From: Devosia ginsengisoli
GTDB lineage: Bacteria > Pseudomonadota > Alphaproteobacteria > Rhizobiales > Devosiaceae
Assembly (NCBI RefSeq): GCF_007859655.1
Contig: NZ_CP042304.1
Span: 2,046,001 to 2,110,000, forward strand
Length of the DNA: 64,000 bases
Reading direction: 5' to 3'
The notes below the pieces were generated by a model, which saw only the letters and a program-made list of their open reading frames with translations, searched no databases and was not told where the DNA came from. Positions 44,711 through 53,549 of this stretch are shown here, piece after piece; position 1 is the stretch's first letter; every line of letters starts with the position of its first letter. Made by a program: the position numbers and the translations under genes.

Positions 44711-44928
44711 GGTCCGTATCCCCGTACAATCACTTCAGACGCGGCCGGCGTAGCAAACCGTTTCACGCATAGGCAGAATCGGCAGCCGTCCGCCCTCAAG
44801 CGGCCCGTCAGTTGCGGTTCTTTTTGCACTGTCACAGGAACTTGTCCAGTGCACCCAAGGGTGACACCCGAGAAGTGCGACACTATACCCAACCCCACCC
44901 GGCTTGCGCCTGTAGGAGGAGCCGGCAA

Positions 44929-45426
44929 ATGCCCGACAATCGAAAAGAATCAGCCATGCCGGTCGATCTCGCCCTCTATCAGCCCGACATTGCCAACAAT
45001 ACCGGCACGCTGATCCGGCTGGGCGCCTGCCTGGGCACGACCATCCACCTGATCCACCCCACCGGCTTCCCTTTCTCGCCCAGGGCTTTGGCGCGGGCGG
45101 GGCTCGACTATGTCGACCATGCCGCGGTGCAGGAGCATGTGAGCTGGACTGTCTTCAACGCCTGGCGGCAGGATCAGAAGCGGCGGCTGGTGCTGCTGAC
45201 GACGAAGGCGGAGACCTCGGCCTATGCGGTGGACTATGGGCCGGACGACATCTTGATGGTGGGCCGCGAAAGCGCCGGCGTGCCGGACGCGGTGGCGGAA
45301 GCCTGCGATGTGCTTGTGCGCATTCCCATGCGCGAGGGAATGCGCTCGATCAATGTCGCGCTGGCCGCGACGCTTGTCCTCGGGGAAGCCAGGCGGCAGA
45401 CCGGCGGATTCGCCGGCCTGCGCTGA
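44929..45426 (+). CDS. trmL: tRNA (cytidine/uridine-34 2'-O)-methyltransferase
   Basis: 165 residues. SPOUT-fold methyltransferase modifying the wobble base of tRNA-Leu. LALYQPDIANNTGTLIRLGA at the start, then DILMVGRESAGVPDAVAEAC and the SAM knot IPMREGMRSINVALAATLVL. I prefer ATG 44929 because AGGAGGA is 8 bases upstream; an in-frame ATG at 44956 (MPVDLALYQ) matches the E. coli N-terminus and is the alternative. Divergent from the bc1 operon, as in many alphaproteobacteria. Confidence 0.93.
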   Translation: MPDNRKESAMPVDLALYQPDIANNTGTLIRLGACLGTTIHLIHPTGFPFSPRALARAGLDYVDHAAVQEHVSWTVFNAWRQDQKRRLVLLTTKAETSAYAVDYGPDDILMVGRESAGVPDAVAEACDVLVRIPMREGMRSINVALAATLVLGEARRQTGGFAGLR

Positions 45427-45431
45427 CGGGC

Positions 45432-46316
45432 CTATTTCGCGAGGAAGGCGTTGGCATAGTCCGTGGCGCTTTTGGTCGCCTTGAGCATCAGGTCATAATG
45501 GGTGGTGTCGGGAATGATCGCGAGCTGGTTGGACGTCGGCCGCAGCGCGCCATCGACACCGGCATCACGCGTGCCGCCACCGAACAGCTTGTAGATTTCC
45601 ACGATATGCTCGGGATGCATCATGTCGGCATCCGAAAAGATCAGCAGCGTCGGGGCGGTGATCCCCGCGATATCGGCGGACCAGTCATAGCTATGCTGGT
45701 TCATCTCGCCGGTCTTGCGGAAGATGGTTTCCCAGTCGGCATCGGGATAGAGCGCGCCAAGCGGCGACTGGGCGACACCCTGCGCGATCTGGGCCGCCAT
45801 ATCAGGCATGGCCTCGAACGCCGCCTCGACCTCGGGGAAATTGCCGTTGTTCCGTACATTCATCGAGATGGCGATGAGCTTGCCCACCCGCTCGGGATGG
45901 CGGATGGCCAGTTGATAGGCGACGCCACCACCCAGCGACCAACCCATGACGTCGATCTTGTCGATGCCCAGTGTGCCCAGCAGAGCATCGACGTCATCGG
46001 CCATCTGTTCGTAGCTCCAGGGGGCGTCGCTGTCGGTGCTGAAACCATGGCCGCGCATATGGATGGCGATGACCTTGTGGGTCTTGGCCATTTCGGCCAG
46101 CGGCGCGCCGAACATGTCGGACGGGTTGACGCCGCCATGCAGCATGACCAGCGGCGAACCTTCGCCGTGGATTTCGTAATACAGCTCGACGCCGTTGACG
46201 GCGACGCGATCGGTGGTCGTGGGGGTGCTCATTGTGGTTTCTCCCTGGGCGATGGATGGGGTCGCAACCGCTAGGGCCGCGACGAAGGAAAGGGTGGTCA
46301 GCAATTGCCTGAACAT
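45432..46316 (-). CDS. Secreted alpha/beta hydrolase
   Basis: 294 residues with a signal peptide (MFRQLLTTLSFVAALAVATP…SIAQ), so periplasmic. Alpha/beta-hydrolase fold: oxyanion region VMLHGGVNPSDM, nucleophile elbow VMGWSLGGGVAYQLA, acid in LLIFSDADMMHPEH, and His in PDTTHYDLM. Substrate unknown (esterase/lactonase type). ATG 46316 has GAGGAGCC upstream on its strand. The promoter region contains an inverted repeat that looks like an operator. Confidence 0.88.
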   Translation of the reverse strand: MFRQLLTTLSFVAALAVATPSIAQGETTMSTPTTTDRVAVNGVELYYEIHGEGSPLVMLHGGVNPSDMFGAPLAEMAKTHKVIAIHMRGHGFSTDSDAPWSYEQMADDVDALLGTLGIDKIDVMGWSLGGGVAYQLAIRHPERVGKLIAISMNVRNNGNFPEVEAAFEAMPDMAAQIAQGVAQSPLGALYPDADWETIFRKTGEMNQHSYDWSADIAGITAPTLLIFSDADMMHPEHIVEIYKLFGGGTRDAGVDGALRPTSNQLAIIPDTTHYDLMLKATKSATDYANAFLAK

Positions 46317-46333
46317 GATTGGCTCCTCGTTCG

Positions 46334-46363
46334 TAACTAAATAGCTATATAACCTTTTAGTTA
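46334..46363 (-). promoter_or_regulatory. Operator-like inverted repeat at the hydrolase promoter
   Basis: TAACTAAA (46334–46341) and TTTAGTTA (46356–46363), 14 bases apart, flanking an AT-rich TATATA core. On the minus strand TTGACC lies just upstream as a -35. Typical of a repressor site over a promoter; no regulator gene is adjacent. Confidence 0.55.
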
Positions 46364-46482
46364 TGGTCAAGGGGGTTTTGTGTACCAATCCGAAATTCGC
46401 TTGCGCTGGATCAACGCGCTGGAAGCAGTGACGGCTATGCTGGGGACAGAAAAACGCCGAGCAACAGCTTTACAGGGCTCAC

Positions 46483-47379
46483 ATGACGGTCCATTTCACT
46501 GACACTATGACACTTCCAGACGACATCGTGGCCAAGCAGGCCACTGCCCAGACCTGGTTCCGCGCCCTGCGCGACCGGATTTTTGCCGCCTTCGAGAGCA
46601 TCGAAGCCGACGTGGAGGGGCCCAATGCCCATATGCCGGCAGGCCGGTTCGAGATCACGCCATGGGATCGCACCGCCGGCGGTGGCGGGGAAATGGGCAT
46701 GCTGCATGGCAGGGTGTTCGAAAAGGCGGGCGTGCATATCTCGACCGTTCATGGCGAATTCTCGGCCGATTTCGCCAAGCAGATGCCGGGCACCGAAGAA
46801 GGCGCCAAATTCTGGAGTTCGGGCATTTCGCTGATCGTGCATCCGTGGAACCCGCATGTGCCGGCGGTGCATATGAACACGCGCATGATCGTGACGGGCA
46901 AGCAGTGGTTCGGCGGTGGCGCCGACCTGACCCCGGTGCTGGATCGCCGTCGGGTGCAGGACGACAAGGACACCGTGGATTTCCACGCCGCCATGCGCGC
47001 GGCCTGCGAAGGCCGACCCGGCGTCGACTACCAGCGCTACAAGGACTGGTGCGACGAGTATTTCTTCCTGCCCCATCGCAACGAGCATCGCGGCACGGGC
47101 GGGATTTTCTACGACCACCACAATTCGGGCGACTGGGACGCCGATTTCGACTTCACCAAGGCGGTGGGCGAGGCCTTCCTCGGGATTTATCCCGAACTGG
47201 TGCGGCGCAATTTCGAGACGGAATGGACCGAAGCGGACCGGCATGAACAGCTGGTGCGTCGCGGGCGCTATGTGGAATTCAACCTGCTCTATGACCGGGG
47301 CACCACATTCGGGCTCAAGACCGGGGGCAATGTGAACTCGATCCTCTCCTCCATGCCGCCGGAAGTGCGCTGGCCGTGA
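46483..47379 (+). CDS. hemF: Oxygen-dependent coproporphyrinogen-III oxidase
   Basis: 298 residues. Decarboxylates coproporphyrinogen III to protoporphyrinogen IX in haem synthesis; cytoplasmic dimer. [36 protein letters not shown] (catalytic His region), [10 protein letters not shown], then [10 protein letters not shown] and [20 protein letters not shown]. Full-length. A second in-frame ATG at 46507 is possible. The next gene starts one base past its stop. Confidence 0.96.
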   Translation: MTVHFTDTMTLPDDIVAKQATAQTWFRALRDRIFAAFESIEADVEGPNAHMPAGRFEITPWDRTAGGGGEMGMLHGRVFEKAGVHISTVHGEFSADFAKQMPGTEEGAKFWSSGISLIVHPWNPHVPAVHMNTRMIVTGKQWFGGGADLTPVLDRRRVQDDKDTVDFHAAMRAACEGRPGVDYQRYKDWCDEYFFLPHRNEHRGTGGIFYDHHNSGDWDADFDFTKAVGEAFLGIYPELVRRNFETEWTEADRHEQLVRRGRYVEFNLLYDRGTTFGLKTGGNVNSILSSMPPEVRWP

Positions 47380-47380
47380 C

Positions 47381-48553
47381 ATGCCCCTCTCTGCCGTCGA
47401 GATCATCGGCTATCGTTCGGTCCGCAAGATCCGGTTTCCGGTGCGGCAATTGACGGTGCTGGTGGGCGGCAATGGCGTGGGCAAGACCAACCTCTACCGC
47501 TCGCTGGAATTGCTGCAGGCGGCGGCGCGCGGCACGCTGGCCGACGAAATCGCCCGCGAGGGCGGGCTGGCTTCGATCTTCTGGGCGGGTGGCAGGAACC
47601 TGTCGCCCGACGGCAGTTTCGATCCGATGTATCGCACCGACGGCTATCGCAAGGACGAGGGCAACAAGCTGCGGCTGGCCGCCAGTTTCGCCGATCTGGG
47701 CGATGGCAGCTTCGATCCGACCTATCGGCTCGAAGCGGGCTTCCCCGCCAAGACGGAAGCGGCCTTTCCGGGCGAAGCACAGGTGCGGACCGAAAGCCTC
47801 GACTGGCAGCAGCGCGGCAAGACGGTCAGCCTGATGGAGCGCAAGGGCGGCGTGGCCTGGGCGCGCGACGCGAGCGGGCGCCGCGAGGTGGCCAATGACG
47901 ACCTGCTGGCCAGCGAGACGGCCTTGGCCGCTTTGTCCGGACGCTCCGAGATTGCGCTGGTGCGCGATGGGCTGGTGGCGTGGCGGTTCTTTCACGGTTT
48001 CCGCACCGACGCCGAATCCGCCTTGCGCCGGCCATCGCGGGCGGTGACGGCGCCTTCGCTGGCCTCGGACGGCAGCAATCTGGGCGCCGTGCTGGCGACA
48101 CTGCACCATATCCGGGGCGACCGGATCGACCTCGACCGGGCGATCGAAGATGCCTTTCCCGGCGCGGAACTGGTCATCCCTGAGGTCGGCGAATTCGCCA
48201 GCTTCGGCATGCGCTATGCCGAAATGCCCAAGCGGGTCTTCGAACCGCACGAGCTTTCCGACGGCACGCTGCAATTCCTCGCTTTGGCGGGCGCCCTGCT
48301 CTCCTATCGACTGCCGCCTTTCATCGCGCTGAACGAGCCAGAAAACAGCCTCCATCCCAATCTGTTGCCGATGCTGGCGCGGCTGATCGTCAAGGCGGCC
48401 GAGCGCAGCCAGGTCTGGGTGGTCACCCATGCCCGCGACCTGGCCGACGCCATCGCCGCCGAAAGCGGCGTGCTGCCGCGCGAAGTGGTGCGCGACGACA
48501 ACGGCACCTGGCTGGAAGGCCTGGGCAATCTGGGCGAGTTCGCCGACGACTGA
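47381..48553 (+). CDS. RecF/SMC-like AAA-family ATPase (COG4637 type)
   Basis: 390 residues. P-loop GGNGVGKTNLYRSLELL (from residue ~29), Walker B in PPFIALNEPENSLHPNLLPM, and QVWVVTHARDLADAI, with a D-loop-like histidine. Resembles the ATPase domains of OLD/RecF proteins but with no nuclease domain. Predicted to act on DNA or as a stand-alone chromosome-associated ATPase; role unknown. ATG one base after the hemF stop, so in the same operon. Confidence 0.85.
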   Translation: MPLSAVEIIGYRSVRKIRFPVRQLTVLVGGNGVGKTNLYRSLELLQAAARGTLADEIAREGGLASIFWAGGRNLSPDGSFDPMYRTDGYRKDEGNKLRLAASFADLGDGSFDPTYRLEAGFPAKTEAAFPGEAQVRTESLDWQQRGKTVSLMERKGGVAWARDASGRREVANDDLLASETALAALSGRSEIALVRDGLVAWRFFHGFRTDAESALRRPSRAVTAPSLASDGSNLGAVLATLHHIRGDRIDLDRAIEDAFPGAELVIPEVGEFASFGMRYAEMPKRVFEPHELSDGTLQFLALAGALLSYRLPPFIALNEPENSLHPNLLPMLARLIVKAAERSQVWVVTHARDLADAIAAESGVLPREVVRDDNGTWLEGLGNLGEFADD

Positions 48554-48609
48554 GGGGGAACCCCTGCCCTGCCGCGGGCGTTGTGCCTTGGCACAAAGGA
48601 GGGAAAGAC

Positions 48610-48807
48610 ATGAAACGCTTTGAATCCAGTTCCCTGATTCCCGGCGCCACTTGGCATGCCGAAGCGGAAAGCGAGGCCGAAGTGGTGCGCCGCGCGGTGG
48701 AAAACCTTCGGACCTATCACGGCGAAACCGAGGTGCGGCCCGACATGATCGAGCGCATCAAGGAGCGTATCGTCGATGTCGGTGCGGGCAAGGCGACCAA
48801 GCACTAA
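48610..48807 (+). CDS. Small DUF1059-family protein
   Basis: 65 residues. MKRFESSSLIPGATWHAEAE… follows the DUF1059 pattern (short beta hairpin then helix: ENLRTYHGETEVRPDMIERI). The usual CGDVVPGC cysteines are replaced by SSSLIPGA here, so any metal binding is lost. AAGGAGGGAAAGAC is a strong ribosome site. Function unknown. Confidence 0.75.
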   Translation: MKRFESSSLIPGATWHAEAESEAEVVRRAVENLRTYHGETEVRPDMIERIKERIVDVGAGKATKH

Positions 48808-48814
48808 GGGCAAA

Positions 48815-48955
48815 GACCTCATGGTGAGCTTGTCGAACCACGAGGTCGAGCGAGTGGAGGCTGCAATGCCACGCCCTCGTGGTTCGACAAGCTCACCATG
48901 AGGGCTACTGGGCTACCTCACAACGAGGTACCACCTCACCATGAGGGCTGCTGGA
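48815..48955. repeat. Family B repeat, copy 3
   Basis: ACCTCATGGTGAGCTTGTCG, AACCACGAGG, then CCACGCCCTCGTGGTTCGAC, AAGCTCACCATGAGGGCTAC, and a partial third arm ACCTCACCATGAGGGCTGCT. Between the convergent DUF1059 and CCA genes, ending at the CCA stop codon. Confidence 0.85.
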
Positions 48956-50140
48956 CTACCGGGATTTCGATCCCGCGTTGACCAGCGCCAGTAGCTCGGC
49001 TTTGCCGAGCGTGAAACCACTCTCGATCCAGGCCCCTTCGAGACGGACCAGTTCCTGGCCAAGGGCCGGTCCCGGCGCCATGCCGAGGCCGGCAAGATCG
49101 TGTCCGGTGACGGGGAAGGGCGGCACGACAGTGGCGCCCAGCACACGGGCGGTTTCGGCCAGCCGGGCTGGCCCCCAATGGTTGAGGGACGCGGCAGCCG
49201 CGAGGCCTTCGACGGCCTGTTCGCCATGGCGGTAGGCGGCTTCGGCGGTCCTGTCATCGGATAGCAATTCGGCAGCGCGGGTGATGGCGCGGACCGTGGC
49301 CAGCATCTCGTTGGAAAGCCGCCAGGCCGATTGCAGGGCATCGAGATCGTCGCCGCCGATCAGCGCCAGCCGTGTGGCGGGGCTTTGGCCGCCAATGCTT
49401 TCATAGGCCACCAATGCGCGCTGGGTGGCGTCGCCAAGCGGCAGGAGGCGGATTTCCGACATCACCGCCAGCGTCAGCGCGATTTTCGGCAAAGCCAGCA
49501 TGCGCAGCATTTCGCTGCCGACGCGCTCCCGCGACAGATGGGCGAGTTGGCCCACGGCGGCAGCGCAGGCGGTGAGGCCATCGGGGTCCAGCCGTTCGCC
49601 GCCATGGCTGGCCGACAGGCGGAAGAAGCGGTAAACGCGCAGCCCGTCCTCGGCGATGCGCCGGGCCGGGTCGCCGATGAAGCGGATGGTGCCGTTGCGC
49701 GCATCCTCGACGCCATTAAGCGGGTCGTAAAGCGTGCCGTCGGCGGCGCAATAGAGCGCGTTGAGGGTGAAGTCGCGGCGGCCGGCATCCTCGACCCAAT
49801 CGGTGCCGAAGGCCACCACGGCATGGCGGCCATCGGTCTCGACATCGCGGCGCAGGGTGGTGACTTCGGCCAGGGTTTCGCCCAGCCGCAGCGTCACCGT
49901 GCCGTGGTCGATGCCGGTGGGGTAGCAGGCGATATCGGCGGCTTTGGCCCGCGCCATGACCTCGTCGGGCAGGAGCTCCGTGGCCATGTCGATATCGCCG
50001 CTATGCGGCCGGCCCATGATCGTGTCGCGCACCACCCCGCCCACGGCGCGGGTACGGCGCCTGTCGCCGTCGAGTGCGGCGAAGATGGCCTGTACCTCGG
50101 GGCGATTGAGCCATTCGGCATCGCGCAGTGGATCGCTCAT
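48956..50140 (-). CDS. CCA tRNA nucleotidyltransferase / poly(A) polymerase family
   Basis: 394 residues. Class II nucleotidyltransferase head with AVGGVVRDTIMGRPHSGDID (catalytic Asp-x-Asp), TTLRRDVETDGRH, and RRDFTLNALYCAADG; RRIAEDGLRVYRFFRLSASH in the neck. Adds or repairs the tRNA 3' CCA end. Overlaps the upstream Nudix gene by 4 bp (50137–50140). This Nudix–CCA pairing is common in alphaproteobacteria. Confidence 0.93.
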   Translation of the reverse strand: MSDPLRDAEWLNRPEVQAIFAALDGDRRRTRAVGGVVRDTIMGRPHSGDIDMATELLPDEVMARAKAADIACYPTGIDHGTVTLRLGETLAEVTTLRRDVETDGRHAVVAFGTDWVEDAGRRDFTLNALYCAADGTLYDPLNGVEDARNGTIRFIGDPARRIAEDGLRVYRFFRLSASHGGERLDPDGLTACAAAVGQLAHLSRERVGSEMLRMLALPKIALTLAVMSEIRLLPLGDATQRALVAYESIGGQSPATRLALIGGDDLDALQSAWRLSNEMLATVRAITRAAELLSDDRTAEAAYRHGEQAVEGLAAAASLNHWGPARLAETARVLGATVVPPFPVTGHDLAGLGMAPGPALGQELVRLEGAWIESGFTLGKAELLALVNAGSKSR

Positions 50141-50763
50141 GGCACGGCCTCGCTCATCGCCAGTTCGCGGAAGCGGCGGGTGAGATTGGCGGTGATGCCC
50201 CAGATGCGGTGGCCATCATGGTCGATCTGCCAGGTGCGGTGTTCCTGGCCATTGCGCTTGATGCGGAACTGGCCATAGGCCTCGTTGGCGAGAATGCGCT
50301 GCAGCGGCACTTCGAACACCGAATGCACTTCGCCCGGATTGGGCACGAAGGGGCCGCTGGGCTCGACCGTGGCGACAACAGGGGTGATGAGATAATTGGT
50401 GCCGGTGAAATAGGTCGGCATGAAGCCGAGCACAGTCGCGTCCGCGCGCTCCATCCCCACTTCCTCGAAGGCCTCGCGCAGGGCGGCGGCCGCGACGTCA
50501 GCATCATCGGCATCCACCTTGCCGCCGGGAAAGGCCACCTGGCCGGAATGGGCCCGGAGATCCGGCGAGCGCTCGGTATAGAGCACGGTATGACCCTCGG
50601 GCCGCCGAATCAGCGCGATCAGCACCGCCGCCGGCGTAGGCGGGCGGCTGAACGGCTCCTCCGGCGCCCAATCCGGCACGAGCGCTTCCGCCGCCGGCCA
50701 GGGCGGTGGGGCAGTCAGCAGGCGCGTGGCCAGGCGGGTGATGATGGCGTCGTCGGACGACAA
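50137..50763 (-). CDS. Nudix hydrolase, CoA pyrophosphatase type (NudL-like)
   Basis: 208 residues. SPDLRAHSGQVAFPGGKVDA includes the UPF0035 element specific for CoA pyrophosphatases; the Nudix box continues ADVAAAALREAFEEVGM. Predicted to split CoA to phosphopantetheine and 3',5'-ADP. ATG start; coupled to the CCA gene by overlap. Confidence 0.92.
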   Translation of the reverse strand: MSSDDAIITRLATRLLTAPPPWPAAEALVPDWAPEEPFSRPPTPAAVLIALIRRPEGHTVLYTERSPDLRAHSGQVAFPGGKVDADDADVAAAALREAFEEVGMERADATVLGFMPTYFTGTNYLITPVVATVEPSGPFVPNPGEVHSVFEVPLQRILANEAYGQFRIKRNGQEHRTWQIDHDGHRIWGITANLTRRFRELAMSEAVP

Positions 50764-50831
50764 GGAGGCACCGGAAAAGGGTTCGGGAGGGGGAGGATAG
50801 TGCAGTTCGGGAGGAAATGGCTACCCGAAGG

Positions 50832-50953
50832 GGGTACCCCCTCCTAGCCTCCCCCTGATAGGGGGAGGAACAGATTGAGTTTGCGGCACAATATTGCCAA
50901 GACCACCGCGCGGCTCCTCCCCCTATCAGGGGGAGGTTGGGAGGGGGTATCCG
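50832..50953. repeat. Family C repeat, copy 4 (full, two arms)
   Basis: GGGGGTACCCCCTCCTAGCC, TCCCCCTGATAGGGGGAGGA, short core, then CTCCTCCCCCTATCAGGGGG, AGGTTGGGAGGGGGTATCC. Ends just before the GNAT stop. Confidence 0.88.
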
Positions 50954-50960
50954 CTAAAAA

Positions 50961-51518
50961 TTACCCCTGGATCCACGCCGCAATCGGGCCGCTCAGCGCG
51001 GTGGCGAGGCTTTTGTCTTCGGCGAAGACCAGCACGCGGGTGGGGTCGACCGGGCCGGGGAATTCGATATTGCCCAATGCGGTCGGCTCCCAGCCCAGCG
51101 GGCAGTAATAGTCGCGGTCGCCCACCAGCATGACGAACTGGCCGTCACCGCGCGCCAGGGCGCGTTTGGTGACTTCGCGGGCCAGCAGCTTGCCGGCGCC
51201 CAGCTTGCGGAAATTGGGATGGGTGGCCAGCGGGCCGAGCATCCAGCCATTGATGCCGCCGATGGAAATCGGCGTCATCCACACCGAGCCGCAGGCCGTG
51301 CCATCGACTTCGGCAACGAGGCTCAGACTCGGATCGATGGGAAAGCGCTCGCGGATGCGATAGGCGGTTTTGGAAAACCGGCCGGGACCGAAGGCAATAG
51401 CCTGCAACTCCTCGATGAAGGCATCATCGGCGGAAGTGGCGGGACGCACGGTGGGCACACGCAAGGGCGAGGCGGAGACAGCAGCGGCAGCGGCCGAGGG
51501 CGCAGTATCGAGGGTCAT
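50961..51518 (-). CDS. GNAT N-acetyltransferase
   Basis: 185 residues. GNAT core with the acetyl-CoA signature NFRKLGAGKLLAREVTKRAL preceded by GWMLGPLATHP, and VGDRDYYCPLGWE late, like the YhbS-type acetyltransferases. An N-terminal 25-residue Ala/Ser-rich tail precedes the fold. Substrate unknown. Confidence 0.85.
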   Translation of the reverse strand: MTLDTAPSAAAAAVSASPLRVPTVRPATSADDAFIEELQAIAFGPGRFSKTAYRIRERFPIDPSLSLVAEVDGTACGSVWMTPISIGGINGWMLGPLATHPNFRKLGAGKLLAREVTKRALARGDGQFVMLVGDRDYYCPLGWEPTALGNIEFPGPVDPTRVLVFAEDKSLATALSGPIAAWIQG

Positions 51519-51867
51519 GACGATGATCCAGAATGAGGATGCGTAAGTGAGACCGGCACCCCTATGGGTACCGTTTCGAAAGACCGCTTACGGTCGTCGT
51601 GTCACCAGCAGAACCTTCACCATCCTGGGCGCCTCCACGCCTGAAATTCGCTTAGCACCACAGGGGCTTCGCGTAAAACGAAAAGTCATGGCGGACACCC
51701 CGATTTTCAAGAGGCGCAGGCGCCTGTGTCTGAAATGCACAACGGTTCGTTACTCCAGAGCCGCCTTATCGCTCGCGTCGGCAAGGACTATGTGTCAGGC
51801 AACGCAACTGACGCTGGGGGATTTGACCCCGACAAGGCGTCGACAACATGACGGAAAGGGCGCGATC
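51519..51867. other. 349-bp gap upstream of the glutathionyl-hydroquinone reductase gene
   Basis: Holds the two divergent promoters but no recognised element. An open frame runs through it in frame with the reductase but its translation is unlike any family N-terminus. Two small stems were seen: GACCG-CTTA-CGGTC (~51583) and an AGGCGC/GCGCCT pair (~51712). Confidence 0.45.
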
Positions 51868-52827
51868 ATGGGACAATTGATCGACGGAAAATGGTCCACC
51901 CAGTGGTATGACACCAAAAAGACCGGCGGCGAATTCAAGCGCAGCCAGGCCGGCTTCCGCAATTGGATCACCGCCGATGGCAGCCCCGGCCCATCCGGCA
52001 CTGGCGGCTTCAAGGCCGAAGCGGGGCGCTACCACCTCTATGTGTCGCTGGCCTGTCCCTGGGCGCATCGCACGCTGATTTTCCGCAAACTCAAGGAGCT
52101 CGAAAGCCTGATCTCGGTCTCGGTGGTTTCGCCGAAAATGCCCGATGAAACCGGCTGGAGCTTCCGTCAGGACGAGGGTTCGACCGGCGACGCGCTCTTC
52201 GGCAAGGATTACCTGTGGCAGGTCTATGCCCAAGCCGTGCCGGACTATACCGGCCGCGTGACCGTGCCGGTGCTATGGGACAAGCAGACGGGGCAGATCG
52301 TTTCCAATGAAAGCTCGGAAATCATCCGCATGTTCAACTCGGCCTTCAACGAGCTGACCGGGAATACGGACGACTATTATCCCGAGGCCCTGCGCGGCCA
52401 GATCGACGAGATCAATACCCGCGTCTATGACGACATCAACAATGGCGTCTACAAGGCCGGCTTTGCCACGACGCAGCAGGCCTATGACGGGGCGGTGGCA
52501 AAACTGTTCGAGGCGCTGGACTGGGTCGAGGGTCTATTGGGCGAAACGCCCTATCTGACCGGCAACACCATTACCGAGGCGGACTGGCGGCTGTTCACCA
52601 CGCTGGTGCGGTTCGATGCCGTCTATGTCGGGCATTTCAAATGCAACCGGCAGCGCATCGCCGACTACAAGAATATCAGCCATTATCTCAAGGCACTCTA
52701 CGAGGTGCCTGGCGTCAAGGAGACGGTCGATCTCGACCACATCACGACGCATTATTACTGGAGCCACATCACGATCAATCCGACACGGATTATTCCGATC
52801 GGGCCGGATCTGCCGTTTTTGAAGTAG
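51868..52827 (+). CDS. Glutathionyl-hydroquinone reductase (xi-class GST)
   Basis: 319 residues. Reduces glutathionyl-hydroquinones to hydroquinones with glutathione. The catalytic Cys is in SLACPWAHRTLIFRKLK; VPVLWDKQTGQIVSNESSEI and LTGNTITEADWRLFTTLVRF are family-typical, as is the C-terminal NPTRIIPIGPDLPF. ATG 51868 is preferred to a start ~320 bp upstream. Likely YqjG/ECM4 orthologue. Confidence 0.94.
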   Translation: MGQLIDGKWSTQWYDTKKTGGEFKRSQAGFRNWITADGSPGPSGTGGFKAEAGRYHLYVSLACPWAHRTLIFRKLKELESLISVSVVSPKMPDETGWSFRQDEGSTGDALFGKDYLWQVYAQAVPDYTGRVTVPVLWDKQTGQIVSNESSEIIRMFNSAFNELTGNTDDYYPEALRGQIDEINTRVYDDINNGVYKAGFATTQQAYDGAVAKLFEALDWVEGLLGETPYLTGNTITEADWRLFTTLVRFDAVYVGHFKCNRQRIADYKNISHYLKALYEVPGVKETVDLDHITTHYYWSHITINPTRIIPIGPDLPFLK

Positions 52828-52830
52828 AAG

Positions 52831-52961
52831 CGCCACGCCCTCGTGGTTCGAGGCTCGCGAAGAGCTCGCACCTCACCATGAGGGCTACTGAAACACCGCA
52901 CCAAGAGTAGCCCTCATGGTGAGGTGCGCTTCTTTAGCGCCTCGAACCACGAGGGCGTGCC
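52831..52961. repeat. Family B repeat, copy 4 (long hairpin)
   Basis: CGCCACGCCCTCGTGGTTCG, AGGCTCGCGAAGAGCTCGCA, CCTCACCATGAGGGCTACTG and the returning arm TAGCCCTCATGGTGAGGTGC, CGCCTCGAACCACGAGGGCG. The two ~55-bp arms pair. Between convergent genes, ending at the Nudix stop codon. Nearly the same sequence as copy 5. Confidence 0.9.
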
Positions 52962-53438
52962 TCAATACCCCCAAATCTCGCGCTTGGGGGCGCCGTCGAA
53001 ATATTCGTCGATCCGCTGGCTGGTGGCCGGCGTCACCTTTTCGGGCAGGGTGCGGCGATCGAACCAGCCGACTTCGGCAATCTCCCGGTCGGGCTTGCGC
53101 TCGAAGGCATGCTCGAAGCTCTTGGCCACGTAGAAGGCGACATGGTCGCGATCGGTGACCGTGCTGGCATTGTGGTAGACGCCGAACAGCTCCATCGGCC
53201 CCACGACACGATAGCCGGTTTCTTCCAGCGTTTCGCGGGCGCCGGCATGTTCGAGCGTCTCCCCCGGGCTGACACCGCCGCCGGGAAACTGCCAGCCCGG
53301 CACATAGGTGTGCCGGATCAACAAGACCTTGTCGCCATCGACCACCATGACGCGCGCGCCCAGCGTCATGCGATGCCACAGGCCCTTGAGGGTCAGGAAC
53401 ACCTTGGCCGTCAGCCGCTGCCTGCCATTCATCTGCAT
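52962..53438 (-). CDS. Nudix hydrolase
   Basis: 158 residues. Nudix box GGGVSPGETLEHAGARETLEETGY within PGWQFPGGGV context; the rest (LGARVMVVDGDKVLLIRHTY) is generic Nudix fold. Predicted nucleoside-diphosphate-derivative hydrolase, substrate unknown. I chose ATG 53438, which has AAGGAGTATTTCCG upstream; longer in-frame starts overlap the divergent gene. Confidence 0.88.
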   Translation of the reverse strand: MQMNGRQRLTAKVFLTLKGLWHRMTLGARVMVVDGDKVLLIRHTYVPGWQFPGGGVSPGETLEHAGARETLEETGYRVVGPMELFGVYHNASTVTDRDHVAFYVAKSFEHAFERKPDREIAEVGWFDRRTLPEKVTPATSQRIDEYFDGAPKREIWGY

Positions 53439-53549
53439 CGGAAATACTCCTTCTGGGCCTACCGGTAGCAGAGACTTGATGACGACAAAATTGAGTGTTG
53501 CGGCGATTGACCGTTTTCTTGCCCGTTTCCTTCTGGCATTACGCCCCCG

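Noticed and set aside
51547..51867. 107-codon N-terminal extension of the glutathionyl-hydroquinone reductase
   Set aside because: The family N-terminus (MGQLIDGKWSTQWYD) begins at 51868; the extension is arginine-rich and unlike any known protein.
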